This document shows, piece after piece, positions 25,348 to 33,376 of a stretch of 64,000 nucleotides of DNA. A program made the position numbers and the translations under genes. Position 1 is the stretch's first letter, and each line of letters opens with the position of its first letter. The notes under the pieces are model-generated. The model had not been told where the DNA came from. It did not search any database and worked only from the letters and a program-made list of their open reading frames with translations. This DNA comes from Streptomyces alfalfae (GTDB lineage Bacteria; Actinomycetota; Actinomycetes; Streptomycetales; Streptomycetaceae). The DNA lies in assembly GCF_004127445.1 (NCBI RefSeq), contig NZ_QEXM01000038.1, positions 186,001 to 250,000 on the forward strand. Direction: 5' to 3'.

Positions 25348-26076
25348 TCAAGGGCGCTCGGTGAACCCACCAGCCAGGTCGGCGTGGGGGTGGGCGGCGC
25401 TGAGGTGGTGGACGGCGGTCAGGTCGGCGTGCGGGGCGAGCAGGTCCCGCAGTTCGTCCGCGGCGGCTTCGAGGAGGTGGCCGTCCCGGGTGGCGTGCAC
25501 GGTCTCCAGCACGAACGCGACGCGGGTGGAGTCCTCGGTGACCCGGGTGCGGTGGGCGTCGCGGTGGTTCCAGTGGCGGGTCAGGACGCCGACGGCGTCC
25601 GTGTAGATGATCTCGCCGGCCTTGGGGTTCTCGACGGTGTCCGGCTCGCCGAGCGGGGTGAACTCCTCGGCGCCTTCGGCGTGCCGGATGTCGATGTGGC
25701 CCGCGACCTGGTCGAGGTCGAAGGCGCCCGCGGGCAGGGCGTGCCGGACGGAGACCGTGTTGTACGAGTCGACGGCCGGGTTGACGCGCGGCAGGGTGCC
25801 CTTCTTGGCCATGCGGCGGCCGAGCGCGTCGACGCTGGGCCGGACGCGGCGCGGGTTGGTGCCGAAGGAGCGGTAGACGGTGTGCCACGCCTCGATGCGC
25901 GGATCGGTCTCGTCGGCCGGCCGCCAGACGCCGTCGGCGAGCCGCTGCTCCAGCTCCTGGACGGCGGCAGCGGTGGCGGGCCACGGCTCATGGCCGCGCA
26001 GCCCCGTGGCGGTGACCACGGCGATCCGGGTGTCGGGGAAGGCGTCGGTGACGGCGGGGTCGATGCGAAGGGTCAT
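25348..26076 (-). CDS. B3/B4 tRNA-binding domain protein
   Basis: A 242-residue protein made of a B3/B4 domain like that of the phenylalanyl-tRNA synthetase beta chain, here standing alone. Typical text is WHTVYRSFGTNPRRVRPSVDAL and PAVDSYNTVSVRHALPAGAFDLD. Stand-alone members are thought to edit or bind aminoacyl-tRNA or a related ligand, but this is not proven. It lies 90 bp downstream of the FMN-binding PaiB-like gene on the same strand, and both are divergent from an XRE-cupin regulator. Confidence 0.85.
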   Translation of the reverse strand: MTLRIDPAVTDAFPDTRIAVVTATGLRGHEPWPATAAAVQELEQRLADGVWRPADETDPRIEAWHTVYRSFGTNPRRVRPSVDALGRRMAKKGTLPRVNPAVDSYNTVSVRHALPAGAFDLDQVAGHIDIRHAEGAEEFTPLGEPDTVENPKAGEIIYTDAVGVLTRHWNHRDAHRTRVTEDSTRVAFVLETVHATRDGHLLEAAADELRDLLAPHADLTAVHHLSAAHPHADLAGGFTERP

Positions 26077-26166
26077 GAGGGAGGGCTCTGTTCCTGAAGC
26101 GGTGACGGATGGCTGGACGGGTCGGGGCGGGGGAGTGTGACGTGGGGTGGGAGCCGGGGCGGCGGG

Positions 26167-26817
26167 TCAGGCCTCCCAAGGGCCCATGCGGTCCAGGCGG
26201 CGGCGCTGCTGCCGCGCGGTGGGCGCGTCGAGCCCCTGGGCGCGTTCGGTGAGGCGGTCGGCGATGCCGGCGCGCTGCTCGACCGGCTTGTGGTCGTCGT
26301 ACTTGAACTTGGCCCGTACGTCGGTGACGTCGAGGCGCAGCCCCCGGATGCCCGGCAGCATCCGGCCGTACGGGGCCTGGCCAACGGCCACGGGGGCATG
26401 GTCGCCGTGGGGCTGGAAGTGGGCGAGCTGGCGGCGCAGCAGTGCGGCCTTGGCCTCGGGCTCGTCGATGATGTGGGCGCGGCAGGTGAACTGGACGGCG
26501 GCGTAATAGCTGGTGGGGACGCCTTCGGCGGGCGGGGTGCCGGCTTTGGCGCGCCAGGGGCCGGGGATGAAGGCGTAGTCGCCGATGACGGTGAACGTGA
26601 CGTGCGGGTCGTGCTCGATCGCCTTCCAGACCGGGTTCGGCCGGGCGAGGTGGATGAGCAGATGGCCCGCGTCGCCGCCGGTGAAGTGGGTGGGGACGGT
26701 GACGGGGGCCTGGCCGGGCGGACCGTTGACGCTCAGGAGGCCGAAGTCGTGGCCTTCGGCGATCCAGGTCTGCCACTCGGCGTCGTCCAGGCTGGTGTCC
26801 CAGGGCTGGATGAACAT
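26167..26817 (-). CDS. PaiB-like FMN-binding protein
   Basis: A 216-residue protein of the PaiB family, whose members have a flavin-reductase-like split-barrel fold and are annotated as negative regulators of transcription. Visible features are PWDTSLDDAEWQTWI near the N-terminus, VPTHFTGGDAGHLLIHLARPNP, PTSYYAAVQFTCRAHII, and the conserved ending around RMLPGIRGLRLDVTD. The ATG at 26817 has AGGAG about 6 nt upstream, which rules out the longer open frame. A TTGACA hexamer at 26965-26970 could drive this gene and the B3/B4 gene. Confidence 0.88.
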   Translation of the reverse strand: MFIQPWDTSLDDAEWQTWIAEGHDFGLLSVNGPPGQAPVTVPTHFTGGDAGHLLIHLARPNPVWKAIEHDPHVTFTVIGDYAFIPGPWRAKAGTPPAEGVPTSYYAAVQFTCRAHIIDEPEAKAALLRRQLAHFQPHGDHAPVAVGQAPYGRMLPGIRGLRLDVTDVRAKFKYDDHKPVEQRAGIADRLTERAQGLDAPTARQQRRRLDRMGPWEA

Positions 26818-26941
26818 GGGGTCTCCTACGGGGCGATTACGGCGGAGGGCGGGGGCGTGATCGCCCGGACCGACGGCGCCAGGGCGCTGAGGCACGACGG
26901 CGCCAGGACACCAGCCGACTGTCACAATGGAACGACTCGAC

Positions 26942-26992
26942 CGTACAATGAACCGACCGCGTCCTGTCAACCAAACGACCGGACGGTACATT
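26942..26992. promoter_or_regulatory. Overlapping divergent promoters between paiB-like and XRE-cupin genes
   Basis: On the minus strand, TTGACA (26970-26965) is a consensus -35 box with a weaker TGTACG 17 bp further on. On the plus strand, TACATT (26987-26992) resembles a -10 box with CTGTCA 17 bp upstream. The two overlap, and short repeats of the type CGTACA/GGTACA lie within. Binding by the XRE-cupin protein here would repress both sides. Confidence 0.4.
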
Positions 26993-27053
26993 CCATCGCT
27001 CAACGGCTCGCACCCCCCAGCGGGCCCCCGGCACACGTCAGGACGGTGATCAG

Positions 27054-27656
27054 GTGCCCGAGGCAGAGGCAGCCCTGCGCACGCTCGCGCACAACGTCAG
27101 AGCGGCCCGTACGCGCGCGGGCCTGTCCCTCGACGAGCTGGGCCGGCGCGCCAAGGTCAGCAAGGGCGCCCTGGTGGGCCTGGAGAAGGCGCAGGGCAAC
27201 CCGAACTTCGCCACGCTGGTCCGGCTCGCCGACACCCTCGGCATCTCGGTGTCCGCCCTGATGGAGGGGCCGGCGGAGGGGCGGGTCCGGGTGGTGTCCG
27301 CCGACGAGGTCGTGCCCTTGTGGGCGGGTGAGCGCGGCGGCGAGGCCCGCCTCATGCTGACCACGTCGGGGGCGGCCCCGGTCGAGGTGTGGCGCTGGAA
27401 ACTAAAGCCGGGCGAGGAGTATCCCAGCCATCCGCATCAGGCCGGTGTCGTGGAGACCGTCAGCGTCACGCACGGCCGGATGACGCTCGTGGTCGACGGC
27501 AGGGAGCATGCCGTCGAGGCCGGCCAGACGGCGACGTTCGACGGCGACAGCCCGCACGCCTATCGCGGTGCGGGCAGCGGCACCTGCCACCTCGTCATGA
27601 CGGTCCACATTCCACCGGGCCCCGGCCCCGGCCCCAGCGCGACGGCCACGACCTGA
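27054..27656 (+). CDS. XRE-family regulator with C-terminal cupin domain
   Basis: A 200-residue HTH-cupin regulator. The HTH is at about 8-62 (RAARTRAGLSLDELGRRAKV, GALVGLEKAQGNPNFATL). The cupin barrel is at about 110-190, with metal-ligand-type residues in HPHQAGVVE and the terminal SPHAYRGAG. Such proteins usually bind a small ligand and control a neighbouring gene. It starts with GTG and is divergent from the PaiB-like and B3/B4 genes. Confidence 0.9.
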   Translation: MPEAEAALRTLAHNVRAARTRAGLSLDELGRRAKVSKGALVGLEKAQGNPNFATLVRLADTLGISVSALMEGPAEGRVRVVSADEVVPLWAGERGGEARLMLTTSGAAPVEVWRWKLKPGEEYPSHPHQAGVVETVSVTHGRMTLVVDGREHAVEAGQTATFDGDSPHAYRGAGSGTCHLVMTVHIPPGPGPGPSATATT

Positions 27657-27800
27657 CGCCGTTCGAGTGACCTCGTACGGGAGATACGCGCCGGAGACGG
27701 CTGGGGTGCTCCCGGGCCGGACGCGGCGGGACGCCGGGCGAGGGTGGCGGCGCCGCTGCCGCCTGGTCCTCGCGGCGGGACGCGGCATACCGTCCCGTTC

Positions 27801-28277
27801 GTGGAGACGACGCATCGACCCGCCGCGAGAATCCTCTGCCTGGACGCCGCCGACCGGATACTTCTCCTGCGGTGGCGGGACCCGGTCGAGGGCGCCTACC
27901 TGTGGGAGCCGCCAGGTGGCGGCATCGAATCCGGCGAAACACCCCTCGCGGCGGCACGGCGCGAACTCTCCGAGGAGACCGGCCTTGACCCGGCCGCGGT
28001 GCTTGACCGGTCGGTGCCCGTCGACCGTGACGTCCGATGGATGGGGAAGCGGCACGTCGCAACGGAGCTGTTCTTCATCGCCCGCTACACCGTCGAACGA
28101 CCACCACTGCTGCGGACCGGGCTGCTGCCCGAAGAACGGGCCAGTCTGCACTCGCACGCCTGGTTCGCCTGGCCGGACCTCCGGTCCCTGCCGGACCCGG
28201 TCGAACCACCGCGACTGCTGGAGCTGCTCGACACGCTGGCGCCCGAGGGCCCTTGGCGGCGCCGGGCCCCACGCTGA
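27801..28277 (+). CDS. NUDIX hydrolase
   Basis: A 158-residue enzyme with a full Nudix box, GGGIESGETPLAAARRELSE followed by ETGLD, the metal-binding site for hydrolysing nucleoside-diphosphate-X compounds. The GTG at 27801 (VETTHRPAARIL) is chosen because the first beta strand of the fold begins just after it. An in-frame ATG at 27744 would add 19 low-complexity residues. No strong ribosome site precedes either. Confidence 0.85.
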   Translation: METTHRPAARILCLDAADRILLLRWRDPVEGAYLWEPPGGGIESGETPLAAARRELSEETGLDPAAVLDRSVPVDRDVRWMGKRHVATELFFIARYTVERPPLLRTGLLPEERASLHSHAWFAWPDLRSLPDPVEPPRLLELLDTLAPEGPWRRRAPR

Positions 28278-28328
28278 AACCTGGTCGGTCGACGGCACGG
28301 GCAGGCAGGGGCCGGGCGGCCCAGTGGC

Positions 28329-29045
28329 TCACGGCGTGCGGAAGCCGCGGAAGGTCACCTTCTGGTGGCTTGCGAAGCCGAGGCGTTCGTAGAGGGCGAT
28401 GGCTCCGGTGTTCGCCTCGGCCACATGCAGGAAGGGGTGGTCGCCCCGGGCCAGGATGCGGTCGGCCAGCGCCCGCACCAGGCGGGCGGCATGGCCCCGG
28501 CCGCGTGCCTCGGGAGCCGTGCACACGGCGCTGATCTCGGTGAAGCCCGGGGGCCGCAGCCGCTCGCCCGCCATCGCCACCAGGCGCCCTCGCTCGCGGA
28601 TGCCGAGATAGGTGCCGAGTTCGCGGGTGCGGGGTCCGAACGGCCCCGGCTGGGCCCGCTCGACGAGGTCGAGCATCTCGGGTACGTCGTCCGGGCCCAG
28701 CTCGGCCACCGCCGGCGCGTCCGCCGCCGCACCGCTCGCCGGGAGCCGGTCGTCGAGCGGGCGGCTGTCGCGCCAGAGCATCTGGCGGCCCTCCAGGACG
28801 AAGACCGGCTCCCAGCCCGGCGGCGGGAGCGCCGGGCTGCTGAACATGTCGGCGAAACCGCCGGGGCCCAGCAGCTTCGCCAGATCCGACCAGTCCTGGG
28901 CGCCGGGCTCGGCCGGCAGGGCGCAGAAGGTCGACACCCCCGGCAGGTAGGTGGCCGCCTGCCCGAGCTGTCGGCCCAGGTGCGCGTGTGCTCCGAGCAG
29001 CGATGCGGTCACGGGGTTGGCGAGGGCTGCGCTGTCACTGTTCAT
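28329..29045 (-). CDS. GNAT family N-acetyltransferase
   Basis: A 238-residue protein. The C-terminal half is a GNAT domain with the acetyl-CoA pyrophosphate loop EARGRGHAARL and the final strand and helix NTGAIALYERLGFASHQ. The N-terminal half (LGRQLGQAATYLPGVSTFC) is also characteristic of this FR47-like group. GGAAGGA lies about 8 nt before the ATG at 29045. The substrate is unknown. Confidence 0.9.
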   Translation of the reverse strand: MNSDSAALANPVTASLLGAHAHLGRQLGQAATYLPGVSTFCALPAEPGAQDWSDLAKLLGPGGFADMFSSPALPPPGWEPVFVLEGRQMLWRDSRPLDDRLPASGAAADAPAVAELGPDDVPEMLDLVERAQPGPFGPRTRELGTYLGIRERGRLVAMAGERLRPPGFTEISAVCTAPEARGRGHAARLVRALADRILARGDHPFLHVAEANTGAIALYERLGFASHQKVTFRGFRTP

Positions 29046-29140
29046 CCGGCCAATCCTTCCATCCCGGCCTGTCGTGACGGCAGGGGGGAAGCGCATGCGA
29101 CGCCTCCCCCCTGCCCTCCGCCGAGCGGAAGGACCAAGGG

Positions 29141-29404
29141 TCAGCGTCGGCCCTTGAGCCGTTCCACGCCGGCGACCCCGACGGCGGCGAGGACGATCTG
29201 GATGGCGAGTTCGATCCAGTCGACGCCCTTGGTGTCGGCGACGTCCAGGGCTCCGGCGATGGCCGTGCCGATGAGGGCGGCGATGATGCCGACCAGGATG
29301 GTCCACAGCACGCCGATGCGCTGGCGGCCCGGCAGGACGAGACGCCCCAGGATTCCGATGACGACACCGATCACGATCGCGGTGATGATCCCTGAGATCT
29401 CCAT
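29141..29404 (-). CDS. GlsB/YeaQ/YmgE-type stress-response membrane protein
   Basis: An 87-residue integral membrane protein with about three hydrophobic, Gly-rich helices, including ITAIVIGVVIGILGRLVLPG, which matches the transglycosylase-associated/GlsB family. Members are small, stress-induced and of unknown biochemistry. The ATG at 29404 is preceded by GGAGAAAGG. An 18-nt palindrome lies 25 bp upstream of the start. Confidence 0.9.
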   Translation of the reverse strand: MEISGIITAIVIGVVIGILGRLVLPGRQRIGVLWTILVGIIAALIGTAIAGALDVADTKGVDWIELAIQIVLAAVGVAGVERLKGRR

Positions 29405-29428
29405 GCTGGCTGCCTTTCTCCGTAAGCA

Positions 29429-29446
29429 ATCTACATATGTGTAGAT
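29429..29446. promoter_or_regulatory. 18-nt inverted repeat upstream of the GlsB-like gene
   Basis: ATCTACA and TGTAGAT flank a TATG centre, giving 7-bp perfect arms 25 bp upstream of the start codon. The AT-rich text stands out in this GC-rich region. The TACA...TGTA pattern recalls BlaI/CopY-type operators but with a 4-nt rather than a 2-nt spacer. The binding protein is unknown. Confidence 0.5.
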
Positions 29447-29500
29447 GTACGGGTGCCCCGTCCTCGCCGAGCCAGTCATCCGTCTTCGTCCGACTTCACC

Positions 29501-29541
29501 TCACGACACGGCTGCGCCTCGTCACGACACGGCTGCGCCTC
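29501..29541. repeat. Two-copy 21-bp tandem repeat
   Basis: TCACGACACGGCTGCGCCTC occurs at 29501-29520 and again at 29522-29541, a period of 21 bp. It lies just downstream of the first P450 gene and before the GlsB promoter. It has no obvious hairpin and may be simple slippage. Confidence 0.9.
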
Positions 29542-29564
29542 CCCCTCCGGGCGGAGGGCCGCCC

Positions 29565-30797
29565 TCACGCGGTGGCGGGCCTGAGACGGACCGGGAGGGA
29601 CTGGTGGCCGTTGCTGATCAGGGAGCCGAGGGGGCGCAGCTCGGTGGCGGGCACGGCGAGTTCCAGGCGCGGGAAGCGCTCGAAGAGCAGGCGCAGGGCC
29701 GTGATGACCTCCATGCGGGCGAGCGGGGCGCCGAGGCAGAAGTGGACGCCGTGGCCGAAGGCGAGGTGTTCCTTGGACGCGCGGGTGACGTCGAAGGCGT
29801 CCGCGGTCTCGCCGTGCCAGTCGGGGTGCCGATTGGCGGCGGCGTAGGAGGCGAGGATCGCCTCGCCGCGCGCGATGGTCCGGCCGTCGGGCAGGGGGAT
29901 GTCGGTCAACGCGAAGCGCAGGGGCAGGTGCCTCGCGGCCGGTTCGAGGCGCAGGGTCTCCTCGACGGCGTCACCCCAGTCGGCCCGGCCGGAGGTGAGC
30001 AGCGCGAGCTGTTCAGGGTGGGTCAGCAGTTGGGTGATCGCCTGGTCGATGACGTTGCCGGTGGTCTCGTAACCGGCGCTGATCATCAGCAGCAGGGTGT
30101 CGCGGAGTTCGTCCTCCGACAGGCCGCCCTCCTCGTCCTCGTCACGCGAGGTGATCAGCAGCGACGTCATGTCGTCGCCGGGTTCGGCGCGCTTGGCGGC
30201 GATGAGCCGGTGGAGGACTTCGTACAGCTGCTCGGTGTTGGCCTCGGACTGCTCGGTGGTCAGCGTGGTGTCGAAGACGCCGTCGACGACGCGGCGGAAG
30301 GCGTCCTGCTGCCCGGCCGGCACGCCCATGAGCCGGCTGATGACGGCGATGGGCAGCGGGAAGGCGAGCCGCTCGCGCAGGTCGACGGTCTCGCCGGGCG
30401 GAAGCGCGTCGAGGCGGTCGAGGATGCCGGTGACGACCGTGTCGATGTCCTCCTGGAGGGCGCTGATGCGGCGGTGGCTGAACGCGGGGGCGACCATGCG
30501 CCGCAGCCGCCGGTGGTCGGCCCCGTAGGCGGTGAACATGTTCTCCACCGCGACCCACAGGGCCAGCGGCCACCGCTGGACCGTCTCGGCGAAGTCCGGC
30601 CAGTGGGCGCGGGCGTCCTTGGAGACGTCCGGGCTGGTCAGCAGCTCCTTGAGCAGGGCGGGGTCGGTGACCGCCCAGGCGGACACCCCCAGGATGTCGA
30701 CGCGGGCCGCCGGGCCCTGCCCGCGCAACTCGCGGTGCTCGTCGTGGGCGCGGGCCCCGGTGGGGTCGAGGACGATGGGCTGCGTGGGCACGGTCAT
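29565..30797 (-). CDS. Cytochrome P450 (conservon-associated, complete motifs)
   Basis: A 410-residue class I bacterial P450. The I-helix oxygen-binding motif is AGYETTGN, the K-helix ExxR is in EETLRLEPA, and the heme-Cys loop is FGHGVHFCLGAPLAR. It is the last gene of the conservon operon, 15 bp after the other P450. Conservon P450 pairs are known in Streptomyces, and this one corresponds to the catalytically intact partner. The substrate is not evident. Confidence 0.93.
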   Translation of the reverse strand: MTVPTQPIVLDPTGARAHDEHRELRGQGPAARVDILGVSAWAVTDPALLKELLTSPDVSKDARAHWPDFAETVQRWPLALWVAVENMFTAYGADHRRLRRMVAPAFSHRRISALQEDIDTVVTGILDRLDALPPGETVDLRERLAFPLPIAVISRLMGVPAGQQDAFRRVVDGVFDTTLTTEQSEANTEQLYEVLHRLIAAKRAEPGDDMTSLLITSRDEDEEGGLSEDELRDTLLLMISAGYETTGNVIDQAITQLLTHPEQLALLTSGRADWGDAVEETLRLEPAARHLPLRFALTDIPLPDGRTIARGEAILASYAAANRHPDWHGETADAFDVTRASKEHLAFGHGVHFCLGAPLARMEVITALRLLFERFPRLELAVPATELRPLGSLISNGHQSLPVRLRPATA

Positions 30798-30812
30798 GGC
30801 GGGGGTGTCCCT

Positions 30813-32021
30813 TCAGGCGGATGCGGCGGTGGGAAACGAGACGGGCAGGGCGGTCAGGGCCCGGTGGAAGGGCCCGGGGCGCCGGATCAGCTCATCGGGG
30901 GCGACGGCGAGGTCCATCTCCGGCAGCGCGTCCAGCAGGTGGGTGATGGCCGTCTCGGCGATGAGATAGGCGTGCGGCCGTGCGGGGCAGGCGTGCGGTC
31001 CTGTGCTCCAGGACAGGTGGGCCCGGTTGCCCGCGGTGCGCCGGCCCCCGAGGGCGGGGTCGTTGTTGCAGCCGGTCATCGAGATGACGACGGGCTCGTG
31101 CGCGGGCAGCAGGAACCCGTCGACGTCGACCGGGTGCGGCGGATAGCTGATGCAGTAGTTCGCCATGGGCGGGTCGAGGTAGAGCACCGTGTCGAGCGCC
31201 TCGCGGACCGAGGAACCGCCCGCGTGCAGGTCGCCGGAGAACTGGTCGTCGACGAGGATCTTCAGGACCGTGTTGGCGATGAGGTTGGTCAGGGGCTCGA
31301 TGCCCGCCCCGTAGAGCGTGACGAGTTGGTGGGCCATCTCCTCGTCGTCGAGCCCCGCGTCGTGCGCGATCAGCCGGGAGGTGATGTCGTCACCGGGCCG
31401 CCGGCGGCGCAGCCCCACCAGGTCGGCGACGGCCCCCGCGAGGATCTCGTTGCCGGAGGCGGCGTCGACCCCCTCGAAGATCTTGGCCATGCCGTCGGCG
31501 ATGCGGCGGCCCGTCTCGTCCGGGCAGCCGAGCAGCGCGCTCAGGACGCGGAAGGCGATGGGCCAGGCGTACTGGGTCAGCAGATCGGCCTCACCCGCCG
31601 CACGGAACTCGGCGATGGTGGCATCGGCGACCCGCTCGACCAGCGTACGGAGTCCATGCTGGTCGACGGCGTCGATCGCGGCGGTGTTCGCCGACCGGTA
31701 GCGCGTGTGCGCGGGGCCGGTCGAGCGCAGCGCGTTGGGCCGGTACTCCATCATCGGGCGGACCGGGCACGTGTCGGGAACGGACTGCTCCCACACCCGG
31801 GGGTCGGCCGGGAACCGCAGGGGGTCGTTGAGGATGCGCCGGGCCTGGGCGTAGCCGATGACGAGCGTCGCGGGGACCCCGGGGACGAGGTCCACCGGGA
31901 CGAAGGGACCGAACTCCGCGCGCATCCTCGCGTACGCGGCGTGCGGGTCGGCCGCGAACTCGGCCTCGTACAGGGCGACACGGCGCTCGGGCGCCGCCTC
32001 GGTCGTGGTCGGGCTGGTCAC
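30813..32021 (-). CDS. cvnE: CYP157-like cytochrome P450 lacking the ExxR motif
   Basis: A 402-residue P450 with a heme loop, WSTGPHACPARP, that retains the Cys. The usual K-helix Glu and Arg before the PP are replaced: in LDTVLYLDPP the aligned residues are Thr and Tyr. The I-helix reads GAGIEPLTN instead of the usual (A/G)GxxT core. Loss of ExxR is a recorded property of the CYP157 family found in conservons. The ATG overlaps the stop of the GTPase gene (ATGA). Whether it is an oxygenase or has a signalling or structural role is open. Confidence 0.9.
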   Translation of the reverse strand: MTSPTTTEAAPERRVALYEAEFAADPHAAYARMRAEFGPFVPVDLVPGVPATLVIGYAQARRILNDPLRFPADPRVWEQSVPDTCPVRPMMEYRPNALRSTGPAHTRYRSANTAAIDAVDQHGLRTLVERVADATIAEFRAAGEADLLTQYAWPIAFRVLSALLGCPDETGRRIADGMAKIFEGVDAASGNEILAGAVADLVGLRRRRPGDDITSRLIAHDAGLDDEEMAHQLVTLYGAGIEPLTNLIANTVLKILVDDQFSGDLHAGGSSVREALDTVLYLDPPMANYCISYPPHPVDVDGFLLPAHEPVVISMTGCNNDPALGGRRTAGNRAHLSWSTGPHACPARPHAYLIAETAITHLLDALPEMDLAVAPDELIRRPGPFHRALTALPVSFPTAASA

Positions 32022-32629
32022 GGGCGGGGCTCCAGGGCAGGTGCGTGCGCGTCGGTCAGGTACTCGCAGAGGGTGATCAGGGCCAGGACGCCGGAGGTGC
32101 TGTCCCGCGCGTCACACGTCGTCAGCGGGGTGTGCGCGGCCAGGTCGAGGGCCTGCCTGATCTCGTCCAGGTCGTAGCGCGGGGCCCCGTCGAACAGGTT
32201 GACCGCCACCGCGTACGGCGTGCCCTGCTCCTCGTGCAGCGCCAGGATCTCGAAGGACGCCTCCAGATCGCGGGTGTCGACCAGGACCAGTGCCCCGAGC
32301 GCGCCTTCGGTGAGCCCCTCCCACAGGGGACGGAAGCGCCCTTGACCCGGCGTGCCGAACAGGTAGAGGACGAGGGCGTCGCTCAGGTGCAGCCGCCCGA
32401 AGTCCATGCCGACCGTCGTGGTCGTCTTGTGCGGGGTGCGCGCGAGGTCGTCCACACCGGCGCTGGCCTCCGTGATGCGCTCCTCCATGCGCAGCGGCGG
32501 GACCTGGGAGACGCTGCCCACGAACGTCGTCTTGCCGACGCCGAAGCTCCCCGAGATCACGATCTTTGCGGACCGGGTCACGCCGGGAGGCACGTGGATG
32601 AGGCCGTCAGACGAGGGCGCGGAGACCAC
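32018..32629 (-). CDS. cvnD: Conservon GTP-binding protein CvnD
   Basis: A 203-residue Ras-like small GTPase of the conservon type. The P-loop is GSFGVGKTT, the switch II region is LFGTPGQGRF, and VNLFDG takes the place of the NKxD motif. In studied conservons it forms a membrane complex with CvnA-C that resembles eukaryotic GPCR signalling. The GTG at 32629 is preferred over upstream starts because GGAGG lies 5-6 nt before it. It overlaps cvnC by 23 bp. Confidence 0.93.
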   Translation of the reverse strand: MVSAPSSDGLIHVPPGVTRSAKIVISGSFGVGKTTFVGSVSQVPPLRMEERITEASAGVDDLARTPHKTTTTVGMDFGRLHLSDALVLYLFGTPGQGRFRPLWEGLTEGALGALVLVDTRDLEASFEILALHEEQGTPYAVAVNLFDGAPRYDLDEIRQALDLAAHTPLTTCDARDSTSGVLALITLCEYLTDAHAPALEPRP

Positions 32630-32963
32630 GCAGTACCTCCTGGAGCAGATCTGTCTGGGGTCGGTCGTCATCGGCGGCGACCGGGCGGGTCAGCAGGCCG
32701 TCGTCGATGAGCGAGGAGACGAGGATGCGCACCGTGGAGGGAGGGAACTCCAGGGCGGCCGCGATGTCCGCGACCGCCAGACCGCCGCCGCGGGAGTGGG
32801 CGAACAGACCCATCACCCGCCGGGCGTCCGCCCCCAGCCCCTCGCGGGGGCCGCTCGCGGCGAGCACCACGGTCTCCAGGCGCACGTCCGGGTCGGCGCG
32901 GACCCGTCCCTCGGTACGGACGTACGGCCTGACCAGGTCCGGGTCCCGCCGCGGTCCGCTCAC
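32607..32963 (-). CDS. cvnC: Conservon protein CvnC (DUF742)
   Basis: A 118-residue DUF742 protein. It contains VRPYVRTEGR near the N-terminus and a winged-helix-like segment, LAVADIAAALEFPPSTVRIL. It overlaps both neighbours, sharing an ATGA junction with cvnB. It is a component of the CvnA-D complex, of unknown biochemical role. Confidence 0.93.
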   Translation of the reverse strand: MSGPRRDPDLVRPYVRTEGRVRADPDVRLETVVLAASGPREGLGADARRVMGLFAHSRGGGLAVADIAAALEFPPSTVRILVSSLIDDGLLTRPVAADDDRPQTDLLQEVLRGLRALV

Positions 32964-33376
32964 GTCGCCGGCAGGCCGGACCCGGAAGGCTGCCGCGGGG
33001 CGACCTTCATCTCATGGCCGACGCGCTGGGCCAGCTCCAGCATGTGCTGGGTGATCAGGCCGATGTCGGCGTCGGGGCCCGTCGTCTGCACCGACAGCAT
33101 GGTGTTGCCCCCGGCCTGGGTGATCAGGCCCACGTGGTGGGTCAGCTCGATCAGCGCCTGCCGGGTGCCCCCGCCGCCGGTCTCCTCGTCGTAGGCCAGC
33201 GCGGCGGCCCGGACGGCCGCGGTGATCGCGGCGAACTTCTCCGCGTCGTCCTGTCCGATGCCGGACGTCCGGGAGTGCAGCAGGCCGTCGGAGCTCATGA
33301 GCACCGCGTGCCGGACGCCCTCGACGGACCCCAGTGAGCGGTCCAGCAGCCAGCCAAGTTCGTTGCCGGTGGTCAC
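32960..33376 (-). CDS. cvnB: Conservon protein CvnB (roadblock/LC7 domain)
   Basis: A 138-residue roadblock/LC7 protein. It starts LGWLLDRSLGSVEGVRHAVL and has SDGLLHSRTSGI and MLSVQTTGPDADIGLIT. Proteins of this fold can act as GTPase-activating or scaffold partners of small GTPases, which fits CvnD. Its ATG overlaps the cvnA stop. Confidence 0.94.
   Translation of the reverse strand: MTTGNELGWLLDRSLGSVEGVRHAVLMSSDGLLHSRTSGIGQDDAEKFAAITAAVRAAALAYDEETGGGGTRQALIELTHHVGLITQAGGNTMLSVQTTGPDADIGLITQHMLELAQRVGHEMKVAPRQPSGSGLPAT

Noticed and set aside
29501..29541. Attachment site or insertion-sequence footprint
   Set aside because: There is no integrase, transposase or tRNA nearby. A 21-bp two-copy repeat is adequately explained by slippage.
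29445..32177. A 910-codon plus-strand frame
   Set aside because: It is antisense to both conservon P450 genes, which carry clear heme-binding motifs.
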